From positions 1 through 5,425 of the forward strand of contig JAUZPX010000112.1 of assembly GCA_030705695.1 (NCBI GenBank): a stretch of 5,425 nt of DNA, read 5' to 3'. The DNA comes from Bacillota bacterium (GTDB lineage: Bacteria; Bacillota; Clostridia; Oscillospirales; Acutalibacteraceae). Shown in pieces: positions 1 through 4,848 of the stretch (position 1 is its first letter; every line of letters starts with the position of its first letter). The translations under genes were made by a program, and so were the position numbers. The notes under the pieces are model-generated. The model worked only from the letters and a program-made list of their open reading frames with translations. It did not search any database and was not told where the DNA came from.

Positions 1-99
1 CGGCTGCATCTGTTTATCCTCGTACCACTGTAATTCCCTATCAGTAATAACAAACGGCTGTCCACAGTCTTTACATACATTTGCACCTATCCTTTGCAC
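1..99 (-). CDS. Small zinc-ribbon protein, partial (N-terminal 33 residues)
   Basis: This reading frame starts at a GTG (99-97) and runs off the left edge, so only 33 residues are visible. A TAA lies directly before the GTG in the same frame, and an AGGTGATAT ribosome binding site stands just upstream, so the start is well fixed. The visible part has a CxxC knuckle (C9-K-D-C12) followed by G-x-x-F and T-D-R-E, then W-Y-E-D-K. This matches my memory of the 'probable zinc-ribbon' family (zf-trcl), in which CxxCG, F-x-x-T and a following E-x-x-F/W-Y lead to a second CxxC; that second pair would lie outside the window. Such proteins are about 50 to 100 residues long and of unknown function. It follows the cysteine-rich gene at 711-133 by 33 bases and is probably co-transcribed with it. 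Confidence 0.75.
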   Translation of the reverse strand, partial: MQRIGANVCKDCGQPFVITDRELQWYEDKQMQP

Positions 100-132
100 T
101 TATATCACCTCACTTTCTTATTGGACAAATAA

Positions 133-711
133 CTAAGTTTCTTTAAGTTTTGATGTATAATTCACATCATACTCAACTTCCACAATAAACTCTGTATCGC
201 ATACGTAACAGGTCATTTCATGTTCTCCGGACTCATACATATCATCACTTGAGCATTCAGAAGCACATACAGGACAAATAATTTCGCTTTGCCTCCAGCA
301 ATCATCTTCTGAATGACTTTTCTCTTTCGCTTTTCTCAATGCTTCCTCTTTTCGTTCTTTATGCTCTCTATCAGCGCAAGGTTTGCATTGAAAACCGTCT
401 GGATGTCCCCAAGGTATTTCAGTAAGATCTTTTCTATGAGTTCCACATGTAATACAACGATCATGTTCTTCGCAAACAATATAAGGATATTTTTCATTGT
501 TCTTTAAACATTTACTGCATCCGCAAACCCAAAACCAACCATCCTCAAACCTTTCAGCATACAATCCTCGAATAGGTGGTTCTAGTCTAATTTCAGGCAA
601 TCCATTTTCACAAAACCTATCATTCCAAATGTTTGTGTTGCCAGAACGCATTCTCTGTGTCCACTCTTTTGGTATTTCAGGAATGAATATTTTTACATCT
701 TTTAATTCCAT
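133..711 (-). CDS. Cysteine-rich multi-zinc-ribbon protein, function unknown
   Basis: A 192-residue protein whose ATG follows a TAAGGAGA ribosome binding site at 729-722. I do not recognise a named family. Its cysteines come in knuckle-like groups: C63-G-C65-x2-C68, then C80, C86-x2-C89 and C109-x2-C112 in the middle, and a separate C-terminal ribbon C146-x2-C149 with C168-x2-C171. Several histidines (83, 92, 103, 117) lie nearby. Residues 113-137 are a highly charged, Lys/Glu-rich helix linking the two metal-binding halves. The protein probably binds two or three zinc ions; a nucleic-acid or protein-binding adaptor role is a guess. It is cytoplasmic, with no signal peptide or membrane segment. 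It lies directly downstream of the putative structured RNA, with no promoter or terminator evident between them, so it may share that transcript. Confidence 0.8.
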   Translation of the reverse strand: MELKDVKIFIPEIPKEWTQRMRSGNTNIWNDRFCENGLPEIRLEPPIRGLYAERFEDGWFWVCGCSKCLKNNEKYPYIVCEEHDRCITCGTHRKDLTEIPWGHPDGFQCKPCADREHKERKEEALRKAKEKSHSEDDCWRQSEIICPVCASECSSDDMYESGEHEMTCYVCDTEFIVEVEYDVNYTSKLKET

Positions 712-763
712 TAATAATTCATCTCCTTACATAATTAACAAATACTTTATTATGTTTATATTA

Positions 764-1320
764 GGGAAGGTCCGGCAGTTATCCGGAAGAATGTAGGGGC
801 CACATCCTACTTCCTTCCCATGATAGGCGGCAGCCCCTTATTGATTGCCGCCTTATGAAGATTATTTTGACATTAAACAGCTACACTAAACAAAGCCCGT
901 AGGGTATCCCGATACTTCGGATATCGTTCTGGACTTCGCTGATTCTTCAACCACGGTAAATCTTGCTGCTTTCAAGATTCCCGGTATTACATCAAACCAG
1001 CTATAGCAAAGGATTACGCCCATAATTCCCCCTCTTTCAAATGGATTTTTGGAATAGGCAACACTCTCTCTTATCGAATAGGCTTCCCACAGTTTCTATT
1101 CTTTCAACGGACTGTGAACCGCTAACATCAGCTACCCGGTCAATATTTCAATAGCTCTACCGCCACGGCGATTCATTGGGTTAATATTTGTTGCATTGCT
1201 ACACCCAACAAGGACTTTTACTATTCCATGATATGGTCCGGGACTTTCGTTATCTATGGAGGCTCCCGGGAACCTCTTTATCTTTTGTGTTTTTAACGTG
1301 CAAGTGTTCAATCTTACACG
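764..1320 (-). ncRNA. Putative large, highly structured non-coding RNA (class unassigned)
   Basis: This stretch has no credible reading frame but many perfect helices. Plus-strand coordinates of paired arms, in 5'-to-3' order of the minus-strand RNA: 1313-1320/1297-1304; 1270-1276/1259-1265; 1203-1208/1176-1181; 1221-1227/1051-1057 (long range); 1111-1116/1088-1093 crossed by 1096-1101/1076-1081 (H-type pseudoknot); 1023-1029/1011-1017; 973-979/959-965; 917-923/905-912; 846-853/825-832 (8 bp); and a closing three-way junction 813-819/764-770 enclosing 806-810/793-797 and 783-787/771-775. Three stems (1297-1320, 1259-1276, 1011-1029) contain pairs that are G-U in the minus-strand RNA but C-A mismatches in a plus-strand RNA, which sets the direction. 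Size, intricacy and phage setting recall the ROOL and GOLLD classes, but I cannot assign it. Ends are approximate. It starts about 14 bases after the acyl carrier protein stop, with no clear promoter or terminator of its own. Confidence 0.62.
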
Positions 1321-1333
1321 GCTAACGCCATAT

Positions 1334-1573
1334 TCATGTATGTTGTTTCACGTATTCCACCAGGTCATCGACCGTTTTGAAAGCTTCTGCCACGTCGTCG
1401 GGAATTTCAATACCGAATTCTTCTTCAACGTCAACGCAGATCGTCATAACGTCTAGTGAATCAGCGCCAAGTTCCTCTAAATCAGAATCCTGTTTAATAT
1501 CCTCTTTCGAGTCGGGATAGCCGACCTGCTCCGCTATAATGTGCCTGACCTTCTCGAAAACCTTATCAGCCAT
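1334..1573 (-). CDS. acpP: Acyl carrier protein
   Basis: This 79-residue protein has the usual length and order of a type II acyl carrier protein. The D38-S39-L40 motif sits in L-x-x-L-G-A-D-S-L-D, where S39 would receive the 4'-phosphopantetheine arm from a host ACP synthase. The acidic helix II that docks partner enzymes follows (V-x-x-E-E-E-F-G-I-E-I-P). The last helix (F-K-T-V-D-D-L-V-E-Y-V) is also typical. The start ATG lies behind AAGGGGGTT and shares one base with the stop of the small ORF at 1573-1695 (TAATG), suggesting coupled translation. Its place in an apparent phage early operon, away from fatty-acid genes, implies a special role, for example carrying an acyl group for an element-encoded enzyme or competing with host ACP. 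What it carries cannot be told from the sequence. Confidence 0.93.
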   Translation of the reverse strand: MADKVFEKVRHIIAEQVGYPDSKEDIKQDSDLEELGADSLDVMTICVDVEEEFGIEIPDDVAEAFKTVDDLVEYVKQHT

Positions 1574-1695
1574 TACCGTTTAACCCCCTTCATAATTGAA
1601 TTTCCTACCAGCTTAATGTTCTGGAATCTGACCTTATCCTCTTGTTTCTTGCGGTAGTCCTTGCTGAATTTCATTTTGAGTAGATGCAAAAACAT
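1573..1695 (-). CDS. Small basic 40-aa protein overlapping the Spo0A-like gene and coupled to acpP
   Basis: This short frame starts inside the 3' end of the Spo0A-domain gene, in a different frame. It ends at a TAA whose last base is the first base of the acyl carrier protein ATG. An unusually strong ribosome binding site, GGGAGGTGGGG, stands 4 to 5 bases before its ATG (1695-1693), although it lies within the coding sequence of the upstream gene. The product is strongly basic, with 9 Lys and 3 Arg against 3 acidic residues in 40. It starts with a short hydrophobic stretch (M-F-L-H-L-L) and has no cysteine. I recognise no family. Its main role may be to carry ribosomes across the roughly 60-base gap to acpP. 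The ribosome binding site and the TAATG junction support translation; conservation would be needed to show a functional peptide. Confidence 0.5.
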   Translation of the reverse strand: MFLHLLKMKFSKDYRKKQEDKVRFQNIKLVGNSIMKGVKR

Positions 1696-2053
1696 TTTTC
1701 CCCACCTCCCGGAATACCCTGATTGAGTCTGCAACCGTGGCGATAAATTCTGAATTGCACGGCTTCTTGCTGGCTGTGAAATTTGTCATCAGGTTATCGT
1801 TCAGCCATTCGACGGTAATTTCGTCCCAACTGGTTTCGATGGCGTGTCTGATCGCCCGCTCAACCTTGAGCCACGTGTCGTTGTGCTTCTCAGCAATTGC
1901 CGGATAAAATTCTTTTGTAACTGCGTTGATGATGTCTGGATCTTCGATTACCATGAGAATTGCTTCGCGTAGATAGCCGTAACCTTTTGTGCTGGCCTTT
2001 ACGCCCATTTTGAACAGAATTTGTGTAACCTCATAATTGACCAATGCTGACAT
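1634..2053 (-). CDS. Stand-alone Spo0A C-terminal DNA-binding domain protein
   Basis: A 139-residue protein matching the DNA-binding (effector) domain of the sporulation master regulator Spo0A over about residues 8-115. Signature blocks are all present: K-G-Y-x-Y-L-R-E-A-I (23-32), V-T-K-E-F-Y-P-x-I-A (45-54), V-E-R-A-I-R-H-A-I-E-x-x-W (64-76, the recognition-helix region) and K-P-C-N-S-E-F-I-A-x-V-A-D (97-109). The phosphoacceptor receiver domain of host Spo0A (about 130 residues) is absent, so the protein would not be gated by phosphorylation. The recognition helix is close to the host form, so binding to 0A-type boxes (TGNCGAA) is likely but inferred. The tail after residue 116 is Gln/Glu-rich and unlike Spo0A. 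The start lies behind GAGGGGGTC, which overlaps the antirepressor stop 13 bases upstream. Likely roles are hijacking or delaying host sporulation, or tying element genes to it. Confidence 0.92.
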   Translation of the reverse strand: MSALVNYEVTQILFKMGVKASTKGYGYLREAILMVIEDPDIINAVTKEFYPAIAEKHNDTWLKVERAIRHAIETSWDEITVEWLNDNLMTNFTASKKPCNSEFIATVADSIRVFREVGKNVFASTQNEIQQGLPQETRG

Positions 2054-2066
2054 TTCTTTGACCCCC

Positions 2067-2846
2067 TCATTTATTTAACTTATATATCTCGTCTGTAAGC
2101 TCCTTAATGTCATTTTCGTAAAGCTTGCAGGCTATTTCGTACAGTTCAGGCAGTTTACCCATGATCTTATCAACATAATCAAGCTTGTTACTCATTTTAG
2201 GCTTATGGGATTTGTTATAGGAATCAAATCTCAACTTAAGATCGATGTGATATTTCATTTCAAACTGTTTATAAAGTTCTCGCCAGCGTTCCTGAAAGTT
2301 TGCATTGTTGTACCGGACTACCCTGTTCAATACTTGCCTTTTCTCTGCAAGTTCCACTTCATCAATCAGGTTAATAATTACATCCTCTTTATGCTCGATC
2401 TCTTTTTGTTGTTTTAAAATGGTTTCATTCTGATTCTTAACCACTTGAAGGGTACTGCGGAATAATGACTTTGTTGTATCGTCCGCGTATGGAAGGTAAG
2501 TATTGATAAACATTTCATCGTTTGCAACATAACCACCGGTTTTACGAATGGAAGGAAGGATTTCGTCCGCAACCTTTGCTTGGAACTTTTCAGCAATATC
2601 ATTTCTGGCTTTCATTGCTAGACGGTAAAAGATGTTTTCGGGGATGAAAGTTTCTTTCCCAACTTCTTGGGAAAATCCAAAAGATTTTAAATACTCTTCT
2701 ACTCTTGACCATCTGATGCATTCGTTGCCACTTGTGGCTACGGTAGTAAAACCTAAACCCTTTGAAATATCTTCAAGATTTAATTGAGCCGTACCATCGT
2801 TATCTATATAACCCCTTACACCTTTGATTGAAATTAGATTTGACAT
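2067..2846 (-). CDS. Bro-N family phage antirepressor
   Basis: A 259-residue protein counted from the ATG at 2846-2844. An ATG 11 codons upstream (2879) is open in frame but has no ribosome binding site and lies inside the preceding small gene. The chosen ATG follows GAGGTTGAGG, which overlaps that gene's stop. Residues 1-107 form a Bro-N domain: an opening strand pair with G-Y-I-D-x-D-G-T, L-x-x-E-D-I-S-K-G-L-G-F, and the closing E-I-L-P-S-I-R-K-T-G-G-Y-V typical of phage antirepressors. A coiled coil follows at about 133-172. The C-terminal part, with F-Q-E-R-W-R-E-L-Y-K-Q-F near 184-195 and mostly helical, resembles ORF6C-like tails, though less certainly. Such proteins bind DNA or repressor and promote induction. 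It is the third gene from the leftward promoter. Confidence 0.9.
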   Translation of the reverse strand: MSNLISIKGVRGYIDNDGTAQLNLEDISKGLGFTTVATSGNECIRWSRVEEYLKSFGFSQEVGKETFIPENIFYRLAMKARNDIAEKFQAKVADEILPSIRKTGGYVANDEMFINTYLPYADDTTKSLFRSTLQVVKNQNETILKQQKEIEHKEDVIINLIDEVELAEKRQVLNRVVRYNNANFQERWRELYKQFEMKYHIDLKLRFDSYNKSHKPKMSNKLDYVDKIMGKLPELYEIACKLYENDIKELTDEIYKLNK

Positions 2847-2856
2847 GGCCTCAACC

Positions 2857-2997
2857 TCACTTTCGACTAACTTCGCCATATTTATTTTTAATGTGTGCTA
2901 TGACTTCTTCTTTAGTGGCTGGCTTTCCACCGATTGTGAATACTACCGGAGGAAATTCCTTAGACTTTTGAGATTTTGCTTGATTTGAAGCGCTCAC
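2857..2997 (-). CDS. Small basic 46-aa protein, function unknown
   Basis: This 46-codon frame starts at a GTG (2997-2995) preceded by GGGGGTC at the right distance, the same ribosome binding site type as the Spo0A-domain and ACP genes. An in-frame ATG five codons upstream (3012) lacks a comparable site, so GTG is preferred. The gene ends 10 bases before the antirepressor ATG, and its stop codon overlaps the antirepressor's ribosome binding site. The N-terminus is Ser/Lys/Gln-rich and probably flexible. A compact segment follows at residues 16-40: P-P-V-V-F-T-I-G-G-K-P-A-T-K-E-E-V, then a helix ending I-K-N-K-Y-G. This looks like a short strand-turn-helix domain. I do not recognise a family. 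The tight spacing and ribosome binding site make a real gene likely. Confidence 0.65.
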   Translation of the reverse strand: MSASNQAKSQKSKEFPPVVFTIGGKPATKEEVIAHIKNKYGEVSRK

Positions 2998-3027
2998 AAT
3001 TAAGACCCCCATTTTTTATCTTTTAAT

Positions 3028-3330
3028 CTATACAGCTTTAATTAATTTGTTTTTAACCATTAGCAGCAGCTCGTCCGTTTGAAAACCATATACCTCTTCG
3101 AACTTTTTAAGAATGATATAGGAATCAGGAATTGGCTTTTTGCCGGATTCTAACTCGCAAAGGTACGATGATGTAATGCCTATTTTTTTTGCCGCTTGAA
3201 GTTGGGTTAGAATACCTCTTTTTTTACCTTTGTAGAAATTTACCCTTGCACATGTTATTTTTTCCGAAAAAGTTTCAAAATCATCTATACATTTTTTAAA
3301 GTATTTCTCTTTGAGATCACTATTTTTCAC
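3028..3330 (-). CDS. Xre-family helix-turn-helix regulator (first gene of leftward operon)
   Basis: A 100-residue protein starting at a GTG (3330-3328) behind AAGGAG with 8 bases of spacing. Residues about 40-90 form an Xre/Cro-type helix-turn-helix: L-T-Q-L-Q-A-A-K-K-I-G-I-T-S-S-Y-L-C-E-L-E-S-G-K-K-P, followed by P-D-S-Y-I-I-L-K-K-F-E-E-V-Y-G and D-E-L-L-L. About 25 extra N-terminal residues (mixed charge, two Cys) precede the usual first helix. It is the first gene after the strong leftward promoter and lies opposite the broken repressor gene, the position of a Cro-like early regulator. It probably binds the inverted repeats in the divergent region; this is inferred from position. Confidence 0.87.
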   Translation of the reverse strand: MKNSDLKEKYFKKCIDDFETFSEKITCARVNFYKGKKRGILTQLQAAKKIGITSSYLCELESGKKPIPDSYIILKKFEEVYGFQTDELLLMVKNKLIKAV

Positions 3331-3346
3331 TGTCTCAACTCCTTTG

Positions 3347-3403
3347 TTTCGCTTATGTGAATATTATATTTCGCCGAACCGAAAGTTTCAAACGATGCGA
3401 AAG
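3347..3403. promoter_or_regulatory. Candidate repressor operator repeats
   Basis: TTTCGC occurs at 3347-3352 and again at 3369-3374, starts 22 bases apart (two helical turns). The reverse form GCGAAA stands at 3397-3402. The middle copy is part of an inverted repeat, TTTCG (3369-3373) with CGAAA (3380-3384), that fills the spacer of the leftward promoter. A second short palindrome, ATGC-GAAA-GCAT, lies at 3395-3406. These fit operators for the divergent Xre regulators, but which protein binds is not shown. Confidence 0.45.
3363..3391 (-). promoter_or_regulatory. Leftward early promoter
   Basis: On the minus strand, TTGAAA (3391-3386) and a perfect TATAAT (3368-3363) are separated by exactly 17 bases, a near-consensus sigma-A promoter. 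Transcription would start near 3356 and enter the HTH gene at 3330. An inverted repeat occupies the spacer (see the operator entry), so this promoter is probably repressed in the lysogen. Confidence 0.82.
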
Positions 3404-3441
3404 CATATTTTGGCAATTACAAAAAAATATGTTAATTTATC

Positions 3442-3470
3442 TTGACTTTGCATAGTTTTTCTTATAAAAT
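3442..3470 (+). promoter_or_regulatory. Rightward (lysogeny-side) promoter
   Basis: TTGACT (3442-3447) and TAAAAT (3465-3470) are separated by 17 bases, a good sigma-A promoter for the interrupted repressor gene and the genes after it. The expected start site, near 3477, falls in a perfect 10-bp palindrome TTTAGCTAAA (3475-3484), a candidate operator for feedback control. Confidence 0.72.
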
Positions 3471-3518
3471 TAGTTTTAGCTAAAGCGAATTTTTTTAGAA
3501 AGGAGGGCGCAGGATAAT

Positions 3519-3893
3519 ATGGCTGAAATAGGCACGAAGATTAAATACCTAAGAGAAACAGTGCACAATTTAGACCAGATTGAATTAGCTAGACTTGCAA
3601 AGATATCCAATGCCACCGTAAGTGATGTTGAAGCTGGCAAAGTAATGCCAACCCAGAAAACTCTTGAAAAAATATCCAACGTTTTTTGAATGGACATGAT
3701 AGAACTGTAACAATGTAATATAGAAGATTTAAGTAAAACAAATATAGTAGAAATCTCCGAAGAAGATATGGAGATAAAAAGATGGGCTAAAGATCCATCA
3801 AATTTTGATTATATAAAATATATATACAACATTCATAAAAAAGGAATAGCAAAAGAATTATTAAACAAGTTAGAATTTAAGTTAAAAGTTTAA
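3519..3893 (+). pseudogene. Xre-family repressor interrupted by two in-frame stop codons
   Basis: The ATG at 3519 follows AAAGGAGG (3499-3506). The frame reads an Xre helix-turn-helix: K-I-K-Y-L-R-E at 7-13, Q-I-E-L-A-R-L-A-K-I-S-N-A-T-V-S-D-V-E-A-G-K at 20-41, and T-L-E-K-I-S-N-V-F to residue 56. A TGA (3687-3689) follows and, after M-D-M-I-E-L, a TAA (3708-3710). The same frame then stays open for 60 sensible codons, rich in Lys, Glu and Ile, to a TAA at 3891-3893. Family members usually read G-M-x-x-x-E-L-L here, so TGA most simply comes from GGA (Gly) and TAA from a sense codon such as TTA (Leu). The intact product would be 124 residues. Its position facing the leftward operon and upstream of the recombinase is that of the lysogenic (CI-like) repressor. 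The 56-residue remnant keeps the recognition helix but loses the end of the domain and any dimerisation tail. Confidence 0.8.
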
Positions 3894-3901
3894 TAAAATG
3901 C

Positions 3902-3913
3902 TTTGGAGGCAAA
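3902..3913 (+). promoter_or_regulatory. Ribosome binding site in a small palindrome (TTTGGAGGCAAA)
   Basis: The ribosome binding site of the membrane protein gene is held in TTTG-GAGG-CAAA, where TTTG and CAAA can pair and place GAGG in a four-base loop. The same 14 bases (GCTTTGGAGGCAAA, 3900-3913) recur exactly at 4987-5000 inside the terminator-like hairpin after the peptide gene. The site also decides the start codon at 3919. Confidence 0.5.
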
Positions 3914-3918
3914 ATATT

Positions 3919-4773
3919 ATGAATCAATTATGTGATTTTATTGTAAGAACGGCATTAATTTCATTACTCGAACAGGCTTTTGTTATAATGATAATACTTA
4001 AGCTTACCAAAAAAGATTTAAAGCTTCTTAATAAAAATAAACGTATATGTTTATTTGGGCTAATAGTAACCCAGGCTATTCTTTCAAATGTGCCTAAATT
4101 AATCGGAATAGACCAGAGCGTAAGTCTTTTTATTAACTTTGTGATTTCGTTTGCATTTATTTCTATAATAGAAAGGAAATATATACTCAGAATATTTGTT
4201 TCTACAATTATAGGCTATTTAATATTCGGAATAACAGAAGCTGCTTGCGTAAGTGTAATAATGCGTTCTACTGGCATCGCTGTAAAAGATTTAGATAATA
4301 ATGTTCTACTTACTTTTGCAGTTTCATTATTTGAGAGAGTTTTGCAATATTCGATATTATATTTTTGGTATGTGAAAAAAGCAGTCATAAATGGAAAGGC
4401 CGTCGATATCGTTGGCGTTATAACGGAATCAAAAAGGAGAAGGAACACTGCCATACTATTAGTTTTTGCAAATTTTATTTTTCTTCTTGTTATGGGACAT
4501 GCTTTCATGGTTGCTAAAGCGTTTAATGGAATAGATTGTTTATATTCATTAACAATATGTACTGTTTCTTATAGTATGCCATGCATATCGATGTACTTTT
4601 TAATATCAATATCTAAGCAAAGCTATTTATGTAATAAGATATATTTGGATTTACTTTCAGAACAAGTAAAAGAGCGAGCTATAAAAGCATTGGAAATTGC
4701 GGAAAACGAAAATGACGGGAAAACTGCAGCTGCAATAACAGACGTAATAAATGCATTTAATTTTTCTGATTAA
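3919..4773 (+). CDS. Multi-pass membrane protein, AgrC-sensor-like but without a kinase domain
   Basis: A 284-residue protein. I start it at the ATG at 3919, behind GGAGG (3905-3909), rather than at the in-frame ATG at 3898, which has no ribosome binding site and precedes that motif. Hydrophobic segments lie at about 10-29, 43-63, 68-84, 89-114, 129-152, 177-201 and 207-232, giving six or seven membrane passes. A basic loop, K-R-R-R at 172-175, lies between the last pairs. The tail from 233 is soluble and helical (about 50 residues, E-Q-V-K-E-R-A-I-K-A-L-E-I-A-E). AgrC peptide receptors have a similar membrane part, but they continue into a histidine kinase, and no H-box or ATP-binding region is present here. 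AgrB processing enzymes are shorter and need a close His/Cys pair in a G-G-Y-H-A context, which I do not see. The AgrD-like peptide gene 75 bases downstream suggests a partner role in sensing, transport or immunity. The family assignment is tentative. Confidence 0.75.
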   Translation: MNQLCDFIVRTALISLLEQAFVIMIILKLTKKDLKLLNKNKRICLFGLIVTQAILSNVPKLIGIDQSVSLFINFVISFAFISIIERKYILRIFVSTIIGYLIFGITEAACVSVIMRSTGIAVKDLDNNVLLTFAVSLFERVLQYSILYFWYVKKAVINGKAVDIVGVITESKRRRNTAILLVFANFIFLLVMGHAFMVAKAFNGIDCLYSLTICTVSYSMPCISMYFLISISKQSYLCNKIYLDLLSEQVKERAIKALEIAENENDGKTAAAITDVINAFNFSD

Positions 4774-4788
4774 TAAATTATACTTCTC

Positions 4789-4835
4789 TTGATAGATTAT
4801 AATTTATATGTAAAAATATATTTATAATCTATCAA
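4789..4835 (+). repeat. Perfect 14-bp inverted repeat in the leader of the peptide gene
   Basis: TTGATAGATTATAA (4789-4802) and its exact reverse complement (4822-4835) flank a 19-base A+T-rich loop. The right arm ends at the first bases of the peptide gene's ribosome binding site (AAAGGAGG, 4834-4841). No U-run follows on either strand, so it is not a normal terminator. Each arm contains a TATAAT, but neither has a convincing -35 box. It could be an RNA stem controlling translation of the peptide or a binding site for a dimeric regulator. Confidence 0.72.
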
Positions 4836-4848
4836 AGGAGGTTTTAGT

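Noticed and set aside
313..796. Plus-strand open frames at 313-507 and 497-796
   Set aside because: They lie opposite the zinc-ribbon gene and its leader, have no ribosome binding site and have shadow-like composition.
1230..1265. Resemblance of GAAAGUCC in the minus-strand RNA to the RNase P core motif
   Set aside because: The other conserved RNase P blocks are missing in the right order, and the element context is wrong. A short match is expected by chance.
764..1320. Group I or group II intron, tmRNA or tRNA cluster in the long non-coding stretch
   Set aside because: I could not find intron core motifs, a tmRNA tag frame or T-arm-like ends, or any cloverleaf.
1256..1456. Plus-strand frame opposite the acyl carrier protein
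   Set aside because: A shadow of the ACP gene and the RNA region, with no ribosome binding site or recognisable motif.
2205..2602. Frames on both strands within the antirepressor gene (2205-2417 and 2414-2602)
   Set aside because: Both lie inside a clear Bro-N gene in other frames and show no domain or ribosome binding site.
2872..2878. 0A-like box TTCGCCA
   Set aside because: It lies within the coding sequence of the 46-aa gene and matches only the degenerate form, as expected by chance.
3476..3697. Minus-strand 73-aa frame
   Set aside because: It lies opposite the recognisable Xre repressor and has no ribosome binding site.
3687..3710. Programmed recoding or UGA-as-glycine to read through the repressor stops
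   Set aside because: Other genes here (ACP, antirepressor, 46-aa protein) end in TGA, a TAA also interrupts the frame, and neither a +1 nor a -1 slip at the T-run restores the downstream frame.
4215..4508. Minus-strand 97-aa frame
   Set aside because: A shadow of the membrane protein gene.
4498..4539. G-H-A and a following Cys in the membrane protein as an AgrB active site
   Set aside because: The His (194) and Cys (207) are 13 residues apart and lack the G-G-Y-H-A context, and the protein is longer than AgrB.
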